A stretch of 64,000 bases of DNA from Plasticicumulans lactativorans. Lineage in GTDB: Bacteria > Pseudomonadota > Gammaproteobacteria > Competibacterales > Competibacteraceae. A program made the translations under genes and the position numbers. Location: assembly GCF_004341245.1 (NCBI RefSeq), contig NZ_SLWY01000007.1:124001-188000 (forward strand). The letters are read 5' to 3'. Under the pieces are notes generated by a model. It was given only the letters and a program-made list of their open reading frames with translations, ran no database searches and was not told the DNA's origin. Shown in pieces: positions 17,040-25,480 of this stretch (position 1 is the stretch's first letter; each line of letters starts with the position of its first letter).

Positions 17040-18440
17040 CTAGCTCCGATCAGCGACCGGCGCATTTCCCGCCTTCGACCCGCCGGCAATGGCAGGCGAT
17101 GCAGTGCCATTAAGCGGCGCCGGCTGGGCAGCGCGTTCCAGCCGGCGCAGCATCGCGTCGAAGACGCGGAAAACGCTGTCGACACCGTACCCCGCCAGAA
17201 ACGCCAAGCCCTGCGCAGACAAGACGATCGAGCCGCTCAAGCCACTGCTGGCCGCCGCGGCCACTTGCGACGGGCTGTAAAACAGCCCGATCGCGGCTCC
17301 CGCCACCATGCCCAAGGCGAACCGCCCGAATGACAATGGCAGGTCGCGCGGCGACAAGGTGTGCTCATGAACCTTGCCGTATATGTCGCGCACGATCGAC
17401 ACGCCGGTGCCCAGCAGCGTGAAGCACATCGGCAGCACATAGTTGCTCAGGGACGCCAGGATCGCGCCGACCCACTGCTCGCCGATGTCAAACCTCTCCT
17501 CGCCCTTTGCCGACTCGCTGCCGAATGTGCGCCGCAGTCCCCGTACGGCGACCTCGGGCAATTCGTACACATACAGCACCCCCCGCTCGAAACGGTCGAG
17601 ATTCTGGTACGCCAGCGTCTGCCTATGGTCGATATCGCGCCAGCGGTCGCACAGCTGGCGTTCGACCGGGTTGTCGAACACGTCGACCGGCATCAGATCG
17701 CCTGGAGGTGCGGCGGCGAGCAGTTTCGGCCGGTCGCACAAACGGTAAAACGGCGTTCTCGACCCGCTCGCCCCCACCGCCGACGGCGACTCACGCGCTC
17801 CCTGTGTCGTTTCGATGTTGCCGATCACCCCGGCCAGATCGTTCAGTTCCTGCTTGACCTCCTCGATATGCTGCAGCGTCGAGCGACCGAACGCGACGAC
17901 ACCCGAGGTGTAGGCGGTCACGCACGTCAGCAGCAACAGCAGCCAGATGCCGGCCCAGATGATCCAGCGCAGCTTTTTAGCCGAGTTGATCAGCCCCGGA
18001 TAAGCGCCGAAGGCGAGCGACATCCGCGGTCCGGTGCGTCCCGCGTGCCGGGTCTCGAAAGCCTCCGGAGCCGGCTGCGAACCGACCACCATCGCCGTGT
18101 AGGTGATGGTCATGCCGTTCGCCGGGCCCGCGATGCGATTCAAGCGATCCTTCACCAGGATCAGGAACGCCGCATTCCTCGGCGTCAGCGCCGCATACTG
18201 CTTCGGTGGAAAACGCAGCGTGGAGATATGGGCGATCACCTCGTCCAGCGTGCTCGGCGCCTCCTCCGCGCCCGCTACGGCCGATTCGGTCGGAATACGG
18301 ATACCGGCCAGCGCCGCCAGCGATCGGTCCGACCGGCCGGAGATGAAGTCCAGCAGCAGATAGACCTCGTCCAACATCTGCCGGAATACCAGCTCGTCAT
18401 AGGCATAGGTATCCGGCTCCATGCCCGAAGCGTCATCCAC
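17040..18440 (-). CDS. membrane protein of unknown family
   Basis: I do not recognise this protein (about 466 residues). The N-terminal third is soluble and acidic (DTYAYDELVFRQMLDEVYLL). A first membrane span, WIIWAGIWLLLLLTCVTAYT, is followed by a short coiled coil (LQHIEEVKQELNDL) and a Cys-containing loop, then two or three more spans towards the C-terminus (LSNYVLPMCFTLLGTGVSIV, GRFALGMVAGAAIGLFY, IVLSAQGLAFLAGYG). I chose the GTG at 18440 because GGGAGG lies 9-10 bp upstream; ATG at 18422 and GTG at 18464 are alternatives. Base composition looks less GC-biased than its neighbours and an AT-rich stretch precedes it. It sits on the minus strand between the two parts of the arginine region, which suggests insertion. 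Confidence 0.75.
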   Translation of the reverse strand: MDDASGMEPDTYAYDELVFRQMLDEVYLLLDFISGRSDRSLAALAGIRIPTESAVAGAEEAPSTLDEVIAHISTLRFPPKQYAALTPRNAAFLILVKDRLNRIAGPANGMTITYTAMVVGSQPAPEAFETRHAGRTGPRMSLAFGAYPGLINSAKKLRWIIWAGIWLLLLLTCVTAYTSGVVAFGRSTLQHIEEVKQELNDLAGVIGNIETTQGARESPSAVGASGSRTPFYRLCDRPKLLAAAPPGDLMPVDVFDNPVERQLCDRWRDIDHRQTLAYQNLDRFERGVLYVYELPEVAVRGLRRTFGSESAKGEERFDIGEQWVGAILASLSNYVLPMCFTLLGTGVSIVRDIYGKVHEHTLSPRDLPLSFGRFALGMVAGAAIGLFYSPSQVAAAASSGLSGSIVLSAQGLAFLAGYGVDSVFRVFDAMLRRLERAAQPAPLNGTASPAIAGGSKAGNAPVADRS

Positions 18441-18552
18441 GGCAAGGCTCCTCCCGGAACGCACTGCCTTTTTTATAGATCACATACAGTGGCTTGGCAT
18501 CGGCCGCGAACCGGGCCGCCGTGGCGGTCGGCCTGCCGCGGAGTGAAGGGCA

Positions 18553-19449
18553 TCACCCGCCGTGGGTCCTCAGCAGGTCGCCGATGAAGGCGTCGAGCGC
18601 CTCGCTGCGCGGGCGCCCGACCGGGGTGATCAGGCTGTGGGTGACCTCGTAGCCGAACGCCTCCGGTGCCAGCGCACGCATCTCGCCGCGCTGCACCCAC
18701 GGCTCGGCGCAGTGCACCGGCAGGTAGCCGAGGTGGGTGCCGGCGAGGATGCAGTGCATCACCGCCTCCATGTGGTGGGCGGTGGCGCTGAAGCGCGTCG
18801 GGCGCACCGGCAGCAGGGTGTCGGGCAGGATGTAGCCGCGCCGGACCCAGTCGAAGGCCTCGATCTCCTCCTTGCCCGGGTCGTCGCGCGCGAACACCGG
18901 GTGGCGCCGCCCGCAGTAGATGACGATGCGCTCGGCGTAGAGTTCGGTGTACTCGAGGCTCGGCAGGCGGCGGCCGAAATAGGCGATCGCCATGTCGAGC
19001 TGGCCGTCGATCACGCCGCGCTCGAGCTCGGTCGGCGCGGTGACGAAGAAGCGGAAGTTGACCTCCTGGTCGCGCGTGTAGAAGCGCGCGATCGCATCGG
19101 CGATGCGCGCGCCCGGCAGCGTCGCCAGGTGGTCGACCAGCCCGACCTTGAGCTCACCGACCAGCCGCCCGGCCAGCGCCTGCGCGTCGCCGCAGAAGCT
19201 GTCGAGCGCCTTGTACAGCGTCTGGATCGATTCGAGCAGCCGCTCGCCCTTCTCGGTCAGGCGGAAGCCGGCGCGGCCGCGGTCGCACAGGCGGTAGCCG
19301 AGGCGCGTCTCCAGCGTGGCGATGTAGGTGCTGATCGTCGACTGGCTCATGTTCAGCTCGGCCTGGGCGGCGGAGAAGCCGCCGCATTCGACGATGGCGG
19401 AGAAGATCCGCAGCAGTTGCAGGTCGAGGTTGCTGACGTTCCTGAGCAT
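18553..19449 (-). CDS. LysR-family transcriptional regulator
   Basis: This 298-residue LTTR has an N-terminal winged HTH (DLQLLRIFSAIVECGGFSAA, LNMSQSTISTYIATLETRLG) and a periplasmic-binding-like effector domain (ELKVGLVDHLATLPGARIAD to the C-terminus). It is divergent from gbuA across 207 bp and probably controls gbuA and the downstream permease and dad genes in response to a guanidino compound or amino acid. GGGAGCG lies just upstream of the ATG at 19449. The C-terminal effector pocket gives no clue to the ligand. Confidence 0.93.
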   Translation of the reverse strand: MLRNVSNLDLQLLRIFSAIVECGGFSAAQAELNMSQSTISTYIATLETRLGYRLCDRGRAGFRLTEKGERLLESIQTLYKALDSFCGDAQALAGRLVGELKVGLVDHLATLPGARIADAIARFYTRDQEVNFRFFVTAPTELERGVIDGQLDMAIAYFGRRLPSLEYTELYAERIVIYCGRRHPVFARDDPGKEEIEAFDWVRRGYILPDTLLPVRPTRFSATAHHMEAVMHCILAGTHLGYLPVHCAEPWVQRGEMRALAPEAFGYEVTHSLITPVGRPRSEALDAFIGDLLRTHGG

Positions 19450-19583
19450 GTGCGCTCCCTGGTGGGGCACGGGCGTGGAGGTGGACGTCGCGCACGGCGG
19501 CGCGACCTGCCATAGATAGGCCAGCGCGGCGCATGCACGCAAGCCGCGCCGCCACCACATCGCCGGCGGCGAAGTCAGCGTTG

Positions 19584-19601
19584 CGAAACCGTTATTTTTC
19601 G
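19584..19601. promoter_or_regulatory. possible LysR operator upstream of gbuA
   Basis: An inverted repeat CGAAA-N8-TTTCG lies 56 bp before the gbuA start, in the divergent region between the LysR gene and gbuA. Its size and interrupted dyad are compatible with an LTTR box, and it is the most AT-rich part of the interval. No experimental or comparative support is available here. Confidence 0.4.
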
Positions 19602-19656
19602 GGCGGGGCGCAGCCACTACGCTGCCGTCCAGGCACTTCCGAGGAGGAACACGACG

Positions 19657-20598
19657 ATGGCGTTCAACCAACCGCTCGGCGGCAACGACATGCCCCGCTT
19701 CGGCGGCATCGCGACGATGATGCGGCTGCCGCAGGCGGCCGACACCCGCGGGCTCGACGCCTGCTTCGTCGGCATCCCGCTCGACACCGGCACCTCCAAC
19801 CGCAGCGGCACGCGCTTCGGGCCGCGCCAGATCCGTACCGAATCGGTGCTGCTGCGTCCCTACAACATGGGCACCGGCGCGGCGCCGTTCGACCACCTGC
19901 AGGTGGCGGACCTCGGCGACATCGCCATCAACCCCTATAACCTGCTCGACAGCGTGCGGCTGATCGAGGAGGCCTACGACCGCCTGCTGGCGAACCCGGT
20001 GATCCCGCTCGGCATCGGCGGCGACCACACGATGACGCTGCCGATCCTGCGCGCGATCGCGCGCAAGCACGGCCCGGTCGGCCTGATCCACGTCGACGCG
20101 CACACCGACATCAACGACACGATGTTCGGCGAGAAGATCGCCCACGGCACCACCTTCCGTCGCGCCGTCGAGGAAGGGCTGCTCGACTGCCGGCGCGTGG
20201 TGCAGATCGGCGTGCGCGGCACCGGCTACTCCGACGACGACTTCGACTGGTCGCGCGAGCAGGGCTTCCGCGTGGTGCAGGTCGAGGAGTGCTGGCACCG
20301 CTCGCTCACGCCGCTGATGGCCGAGGTGCGCGAGCGGCTCGCCGGCGGGCCGGTGTACCTGTCCTTCGACATCGACGGCATCGACCCGTCCTTCGCCCCC
20401 GGCACCGGCACCCCCGAGGTCGGCGGCCTGACCGTGATCCAGGCGCTGGAGATCATCCGCGGCGCCTACGGCCTCGACCTGGTCGGCTGCGACCTCACCG
20501 AGGTCTCGCCGCCCTACGACGCGAGCGGCAACACCTCGCTGCTCGGCGCCAACCTGCTCTACGAGATGTTGTGCGTGCTGCCCGGCGCGCGCGGCTGA
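19657..20598 (+). CDS. gbuA: guanidinobutyrase (ureohydrolase family)
   Basis: GbuA hydrolyses 4-guanidinobutyrate to GABA and urea. The 313-residue protein has the binuclear manganese ligands of the arginase/agmatinase family: GIGGDHTMTLP (H124), HVDAHTDIND (D147, H149, D151) and SFDIDGIDPSFAPGTGTPE (D238, D240). The N-terminus NQPLGGNDMPRFGGIATMMR and the block FGEKIAHGTTFRRAVEEGLL match remembered Pseudomonas GbuA much better than agmatinase SpeB. GAGGAGG lies 8 bp before the ATG. It completes the decarboxylase and aldehyde dehydrogenase route encoded 3 kb away. Confidence 0.92.
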   Translation: MAFNQPLGGNDMPRFGGIATMMRLPQAADTRGLDACFVGIPLDTGTSNRSGTRFGPRQIRTESVLLRPYNMGTGAAPFDHLQVADLGDIAINPYNLLDSVRLIEEAYDRLLANPVIPLGIGGDHTMTLPILRAIARKHGPVGLIHVDAHTDINDTMFGEKIAHGTTFRRAVEEGLLDCRRVVQIGVRGTGYSDDDFDWSREQGFRVVQVEECWHRSLTPLMAEVRERLAGGPVYLSFDIDGIDPSFAPGTGTPEVGGLTVIQALEIIRGAYGLDLVGCDLTEVSPPYDASGNTSLLGANLLYEMLCVLPGARG

Positions 20599-20685
20599 CC
20601 CCGCGCCCGCCGCGGGCCGTCGGCCACCACCGCTGACGCCCCCCGCGCCCCCCGTCCTGCCCCACCCGCACGCGGGCGCCCCCGG

Positions 20686-20707
20686 CGCCCGTGACGGGCG
20701 GGTTTTT
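20686..20707 (+). terminator. hairpin with T-run after gbuA
   Basis: A six-base-pair perfect stem CGCCCG/CGGGCG with a TGA loop is followed by GG and five T residues, 87 bp after the gbuA stop. A second overlapping hairpin lies just upstream. It looks like an intrinsic terminator that would separate or attenuate gbuA from the permease gene. Confidence 0.6.
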
Positions 20708-20790
20708 GCCGAAAGAAACGGGCCACCCCAGCGCAAGGCCCACCGGCAGGTGTGCGGATCACCGCCACGAGTTGAGAGAGGAGAACGTCC

Positions 20791-22230
20791 ATGAACGCAG
20801 GCAAGAACCGGCTGCCGCTGTGGCAGCGCGTGTTCCGGATCAAGAAGTTCGCCAACCCGCTGCTCGACGCCATCGAGCCGGGCTCCGAGGGTCACCTGAA
20901 GCGCTCGATCGGGCTCTGGCCGCTGGTCGCGCTCGGCATCGGCTCGGTGATCGGCACCGGCATCTTCATCGTCCTCACCGAGGCGGTGCCCAAGGCCGGC
21001 CCGGCGGTGGTGCTGTCCTTCGTCCTCGCCGGCATCACCGCGGCGCTGTCGGCGCTGTGCTACGCCGAGCTCGCCTCGGCGATCCCGGTGTCGGGCAGCT
21101 CGTACTCCTACGCCTACGCCACCCTCGGCGAGGGGGTGGCCTTCGTCGTCGCCTCGTGCCTGCTGCTCGAATACGGCGTGTCGGTCGCCGCGGTGGCGGT
21201 GGGCTGGGGCCAGTACCTCAACGAACTGCTGCACAGCGGCTTCGGCTGGTCGCTGCCCGAGAGCATCAGCAGCCCGCCCGGCCACGGCGGCGTGCTCAAC
21301 GTGCCGGCGATGGTGCTGGTGCTGCTGTGCGCGCTGCTGCTGCTGCGCGGCGCGCACGAATCGGCGCTCGCCAACGCGCTGATGGTGCTGGTGAAGCTCG
21401 CCATCCTCGCGCTGTTCGTGGTGCTCGCCTACGGCGCCTTCGACAGCCGCAACCTGACCCCCTTCGCGCCGCACGGCATGGCCGGCGTCGGTGCCGCGGC
21501 CTCGTCGATCTTCTTCTCGTACATCGGCTTCGATGCCGTCTCCACCGCCAGCGAGGAGGTCGAGAACCCGCGCCGCAACATTCCGCTGGCGATCGTGATC
21601 TCGCTGGTGGTGGTGACCACGGTCTACATCCTGGTCGCGCTCGCCGGCGTCGGCGCCCAGCCCGCCGAGCAGTTCACCGGGCAGGAAGCCGGCCTCGCCG
21701 CGATCCTGCACCGCGTCACCGGGCAGGACTGGCCGGCGCTGATGTTCTCGGCCGGGGCGATGATCTCGATCTTCAGCGTGGTGCTGGTGGTGCTCTACGG
21801 GCAGACCCGCATCCTCTACGCGATGGCGAAGGACGGCATGGTCCCGCCGCTGTTCTGCCGCGTGAACCGCAACGGCGTACCGGCGCAGAACACCCTGATC
21901 GTCGGCCTCGGCGTCGCGCTGCTCGCCGGTCTGGTGCCGCTCGACGTGCTCGCCAACCTGACCAGCATGGGCACGCTGGTCGCCTTCTTCATCGTCTCGG
22001 TCGGCGTGATGGTGCTGCGCCGCAAGCAGCCCGGGCTCAAGCGCGGTTTCAGCGTGCCGCTGTACCCGCTCACGCCGGTGCTCAGCGCCGTGTTCTGCCT
22101 GTACCTGATCGTCGGGCTCGCCGCCGAGACGCTGGAGCTGTTCCTGGTCTGGGTCGGGGTCGCGCTGCTGTTCTACTTCGCCTACAGCATCCGTAATTCC
22201 AAGCTGGAACTGGCCCACGCCGCCGGCTGA
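20791..22230 (+). CDS. APC-superfamily amino acid permease (cationic amino acid transporter type)
   Basis: This 479-residue inner-membrane permease has about 12 spans. The conserved APC start IGLWPLVALGIGSVIGTGIF is present, as is SALCYAELASAIPVSGSSYS (helix 3) and FFSYIGFDAVSTASEEVENP (helix 6 to loop, typical of the CAT/YfnA branch). The latter branch transports cationic or small neutral amino acids by proton symport. Between gbuA and dadA its cargo is probably arginine, a guanidino acid or alanine. GAGAGAGGAG lies upstream of the ATG. Confidence 0.9.
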   Translation: MNAGKNRLPLWQRVFRIKKFANPLLDAIEPGSEGHLKRSIGLWPLVALGIGSVIGTGIFIVLTEAVPKAGPAVVLSFVLAGITAALSALCYAELASAIPVSGSSYSYAYATLGEGVAFVVASCLLLEYGVSVAAVAVGWGQYLNELLHSGFGWSLPESISSPPGHGGVLNVPAMVLVLLCALLLLRGAHESALANALMVLVKLAILALFVVLAYGAFDSRNLTPFAPHGMAGVGAAASSIFFSYIGFDAVSTASEEVENPRRNIPLAIVISLVVVTTVYILVALAGVGAQPAEQFTGQEAGLAAILHRVTGQDWPALMFSAGAMISIFSVVLVVLYGQTRILYAMAKDGMVPPLFCRVNRNGVPAQNTLIVGLGVALLAGLVPLDVLANLTSMGTLVAFFIVSVGVMVLRRKQPGLKRGFSVPLYPLTPVLSAVFCLYLIVGLAAETLELFLVWVGVALLFYFAYSIRNSKLELAHAAG

Positions 22231-22285
22231 GCCTTACCGCGGGGCGGCGCCGCCCGCCGCCCCCACGCACCTGGAGCGCCTGCAG

Positions 22286-23542
22286 ATGAGAGTCGTCGTG
22301 ATTGGCAGCGGGGTCATCGGCACGACCACCGCGTACTACCTGAGCCGTGCCGGCCACGAGGTGGTGGTGCTCGACCGCCAGACCGGCCCGGCGCTGGAAA
22401 CGAGCTTCGCCAACGCCGGCCAGATCTCGCCCTCGCTGCCGGCGCCGTGGGCGGGCCCCGGCATGCCGCTGAAGTCGATCGGCCTGATGACGCAGCGCTT
22501 CGCACCGCTGGTGATCCGCGCGCGGCTCGACCCCGAGCAGCTCAAGTTCCTCTGGCGCATGTACACCAACTGCAACGCCGCCGCCTACGAGCGCAACAAG
22601 GCGCGGATGCTGCGCGTGGCGATGTACTCGCGCGACAAGTTCGGCGAGCTGCGCGCCGAGACCGGCATCCGCTACGACGACGGGCAGCACGGCACGCTGG
22701 AGATCTACCGCACGCAGAAGCAGATGGACGCCGCCGCCGGCGACCTCGCCGGCATGGCGCAGGCGGGCATCCCGCACCGGCTGCTCGACCGCCAGGGCTG
22801 CATTGCCGTCGAGCCCGCGCTCGCCGCGGTCGCCGACAAGATCGTCGGCGGCCTGCACATGCCGGCCGACGAGACCGGCGACTGCTTCCTGTTCACCAAC
22901 CGCCTGAGCGAGCTCGCCGCCGCGGCGGGCGTCGAGTTCCGCTTCAACACCGAGGTGCGCGGCCTGGCCACCGCGGGCGATACGGTCACCGGCGTCGACA
23001 CCGCCGCCGGGCGCGTCAGCGGCGATGCCTACGTGGTCGCCGCCGGCAGCTACTCGACGCCGCTGCTGCGCGCGCTCGGGCTGGAGCTGCCGGTGTTCCC
23101 GGTCAAGGGCTACTCGATCACGGTGCCGGTCACCGACGCCGCGCGCGCGCCGGTGTCGACCCTGATCGACGAGACCTACAAGGCCGCGATCACCCGCCTC
23201 GGCGGGCGCATCCGCGTCGGCGGCACCGCCGAGCTGACCGGCTTCGACCTGCGCCTGCGCGACGAGCGCCGCGCCACCGTCGAGTTCGTGCTGCAGGACC
23301 TCTTCCCCGGCGCCGGCGACCCCGCGCAGGGCAGCTTCTGGTGCGGCCTGCGGCCGATGACGCCCGACGGCACGCCGGTGATCGGCCCGACGCGGCTGCG
23401 CGGGCTGTACCTGAACACCGGCCACGGCACCTTCGGCTGGACCATGTCGGTCGGCTCGGCCGCGCTGCTCGCCGACCTGATCTCCGGGCGCACGCCCGAC
23501 ATCGACGCCGCCGATCTCGCACTGTCGCGCTACGGCCGCTGA
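22286..23542 (+). CDS. dadA: D-amino acid dehydrogenase
   Basis: This 418-residue FAD-dependent DadA has the dinucleotide motif VVVIGSGVIGTTTAYYLS at the N-terminus, then VVVLDRQTGPALETSFANAG (FAD ribose Glu/Asp region and the DadA-specific SFANAG), and C-terminal GLRPMTPDGTPVIGPT and NTGHGTFGWTMS. DadA oxidises D-amino acids to 2-oxo acids plus ammonia and passes electrons to the respiratory chain at the inner membrane. With ridA and dadX it forms the standard dad operon order. Its preferred D-amino acid cannot be read from sequence; D-alanine and D-arginine both fit the context. Confidence 0.94.
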   Translation: MRVVVIGSGVIGTTTAYYLSRAGHEVVVLDRQTGPALETSFANAGQISPSLPAPWAGPGMPLKSIGLMTQRFAPLVIRARLDPEQLKFLWRMYTNCNAAAYERNKARMLRVAMYSRDKFGELRAETGIRYDDGQHGTLEIYRTQKQMDAAAGDLAGMAQAGIPHRLLDRQGCIAVEPALAAVADKIVGGLHMPADETGDCFLFTNRLSELAAAAGVEFRFNTEVRGLATAGDTVTGVDTAAGRVSGDAYVVAAGSYSTPLLRALGLELPVFPVKGYSITVPVTDAARAPVSTLIDETYKAAITRLGGRIRVGGTAELTGFDLRLRDERRATVEFVLQDLFPGAGDPAQGSFWCGLRPMTPDGTPVIGPTRLRGLYLNTGHGTFGWTMSVGSAALLADLISGRTPDIDAADLALSRYGR

Positions 23543-23600
23543 AACCCCGGCGGCGGCGGGCGCACCGCCCCCGCCGTCCCACACCCCACTGGAGTACAAC

Positions 23601-23951
23601 ATGAGCAACATCGAACGCATCGACGTCGGCCCGCGGATGAGCGAGATCGTCGTCCACAACGGCGTGGCCTATCTTTCCGGACAGCTCGCCAACGATCCGG
23701 ATGGCGACATCGGCGCGCAGACACGCGAGGTGCTGGCGCTGATCGACGGCCTGCTCGCGCGCGTCGGCAGCGACCGCAGCCGCCTGCTCACCGCGAGCAT
23801 CTGGCTGCGCAGCATGGACGACCTCGCCGGCATGAACGCCGCCTGGGAGGCCTGGCTGCCCGCCGGTGCCGCACCGGCGCGCGCCACGGTCGAATCGGCC
23901 ATGGTCGCGCCCGCGTTCCGCGTCGAGATCGCCGTCACCGCGGCGGTCTGA
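23601..23951 (+). CDS. ridA: RidA-family enamine/imine deaminase
   Basis: This 116-residue protein of the RidA/YjgF family hydrolyses reactive 2-iminoacids, the direct products of D-amino acid dehydrogenase, to 2-oxo acids. Seen are YLSGQLANDPDGDIGAQTRE and the C-terminal PARATVESAMVAPAFRVEI, with the conserved catalytic Arg in ARATVE. It sits between dadA and dadX, as in the Pseudomonas dad operon, so it probably clears the DadA imine product. GGAGT precedes the ATG. Confidence 0.9.
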   Translation: MSNIERIDVGPRMSEIVVHNGVAYLSGQLANDPDGDIGAQTREVLALIDGLLARVGSDRSRLLTASIWLRSMDDLAGMNAAWEAWLPAGAAPARATVESAMVAPAFRVEIAVTAAV

Positions 23952-23992
23952 ATCCTTTCCACCCGCGTCGGCGCGCCCCGGAGGCCAGAGCC

Positions 23993-25069
23993 ATGCGTCC
24001 CTGTACCGTCACGTTCAACCTGGCCGCGGCACGCCACAACCTCGCCGTGGTCCGCAGCCACGTCGGCGACACCCGCGTGATCGCGGTGATGAAGGCCGAT
24101 GCCTACGGCCACGGCGCGGTGCGCCTGCTGCCGGCCTTCGCCGACGCCGACGCGCTCGCGGTGAGCTGCATCGAGGAGGCGATGGAACTGCGCGCCGCCG
24201 GCGCGCGCCGGCCCATCGTGCTGCTCGAAGGCGTGTTCCGCGCCGACGAGCTCGAACTCTGCGCCCTCGGCGAGTTCTGGCCGGCGGTGCACAGCGAGGA
24301 GCAACTGCGCATGCTGGAGGCGGCGCGCCTGCCGCGCCCGCTGTCGGTGTGGCTCAAGCTCGACACCGGCATGCACCGGCTCGGCTTCGACCCGGCCCGC
24401 GCCGAGGAGCTGGTGGCGCGCCTCGACGCCTGCCCGGCGGTGCTGCAGGTGCGGGTGTTCAGCCACCTCGCCTGCGCCGACCAGACCGAGAGCCCGAGCA
24501 CCGTGGCCGCGATCGAGCGCTTCCGCACCGCCACCGACGGCCTCGGCCGCGAACGCAGCCTCGCCAACTCGGGCGCCATCCTCAACTGGCCGCAGGCGCA
24601 CTTCGACTGGGTGCGCGCCGGCCTGGTGCTGTACGGCGCCACCCCGCGCGACGACCGCTACGGGCCCGACGACGGCCTGCGCCCGGTGATGACCTTCACC
24701 AGCGAGCTGATCGCCGTGCGCGAGCTCGCCCCCGGCGAACCGGTGGGCTACGGCGAGGCCTTCCGCGCCCGCGAGCGCATGCGCATCGGCATCGTCGCGG
24801 TCGGCTACGCCGACGGCTACCCGCGCCACGCCCCCTCGGGCACGCCGATCCTGGTCGAGCGGCGCGAGACGCAGCTGGTCGGGCGCGTGGCGATGGACAT
24901 GCTCGCGGTCGACATCACCGCGATCCCGTGGGCGCGTGTCGGCAGTTCGGTGACGATGTGGGGCGAGGGCCTGCCCGCCGAGCGCGTCACCGACATCGCC
25001 GGCCCCTACGAGATCTTCTGCGCCCTCGGCAAGCGCGTGCACGTGCGCGTGGTCGACGAGCGGCCGTGA
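23993..25069 (+). CDS. dadX: catabolic alanine (broad-specificity) racemase
   Basis: This 358-residue fold-III PLP racemase has the Schiff-base Lys34 in VIAVMKADAYGHG, substrate-side LKLDTGMHRLGFDP, and the second catalytic base Tyr in GIVAVGYADGYPRHA, with the usual C-terminal MDMLAVDIT domain. It converts L- to D-amino acid for DadA. Alr/DadX enzymes act mainly on alanine, but some accept basic amino acids, which would link this operon to the arginine genes upstream. A cell-wall Alr role is less likely given the dad order. The gene converges on the DUF4129 gene 21 bp away. Confidence 0.92.
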   Translation: MRPCTVTFNLAAARHNLAVVRSHVGDTRVIAVMKADAYGHGAVRLLPAFADADALAVSCIEEAMELRAAGARRPIVLLEGVFRADELELCALGEFWPAVHSEEQLRMLEAARLPRPLSVWLKLDTGMHRLGFDPARAEELVARLDACPAVLQVRVFSHLACADQTESPSTVAAIERFRTATDGLGRERSLANSGAILNWPQAHFDWVRAGLVLYGATPRDDRYGPDDGLRPVMTFTSELIAVRELAPGEPVGYGEAFRARERMRIGIVAVGYADGYPRHAPSGTPILVERRETQLVGRVAMDMLAVDITAIPWARVGSSVTMWGEGLPAERVTDIAGPYEIFCALGKRVHVRVVDERP

Positions 25070-25090
25070 GCGCGGGGCCGGCGGCGCGGC

Positions 25091-25471
25091 TCAGCGCCGT
25101 TCGTCGCCGGCCGGGGGCGTGGCAGGGGGCGCGGCGGTGGTGAGGGCGCGGCGGGCGTCCTCGACCACGGTGGCGTCGACCGCCGCCTCGCCGTAGCGCA
25201 CCCGGCGGTAGGCCAGGGTCAGCCGCGCGACGAAGCCTGCGGGCAGGCCCGGCACCTGCGCCAGGTAGGGTTCGTGTTCGCGCGGGGTGCGCGAGAGCGG
25301 CCGCCGGATCCCCTGCGCCGCCGCCCGCAACAACAGCCGCCGATACAGCGACCGCACGTCGTTCTCCACCACGCCCGCCGTCACCACCGGATCGGGACCG
25401 GGCGCCGGGGCGGGTCGCGCCCGGCGCAGGCGCGTCGCGAGCTGGTCGAGCAGTTGGCGCACCTGGGTCAC
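25091..25471 (-). CDS. DUF4129-type domain protein
   Basis: This 126-residue soluble protein matches the cytoplasmic tail seen in DUF4129 proteins: VRSLYRRLLLRAAAQGIRRP, then RTPREHEPYLAQVP and LTLAYRRVRYGEAAVD. Such domains normally follow membrane helices and occur with MoxR-DUF58 operons. Here the membrane part is on the separate gene just upstream (9-bp gap). It starts with GTG at 25471. The function is unknown; in related operons it probably assists MoxR chaperone-like action on a membrane complex. Confidence 0.75.
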   Translation of the reverse strand: MTQVRQLLDQLATRLRRARPAPAPGPDPVVTAGVVENDVRSLYRRLLLRAAAQGIRRPLSRTPREHEPYLAQVPGLPAGFVARLTLAYRRVRYGEAAVDATVVEDARRALTTAAPPATPPAGDERR

Positions 25472-25480
25472 GAACAGGCG

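Noticed and set aside
20599-20790. Guanidine-type riboswitch before the permease
   Set aside because: Looked for the conserved ykkC-type elements; none is present, only terminator-like hairpins.
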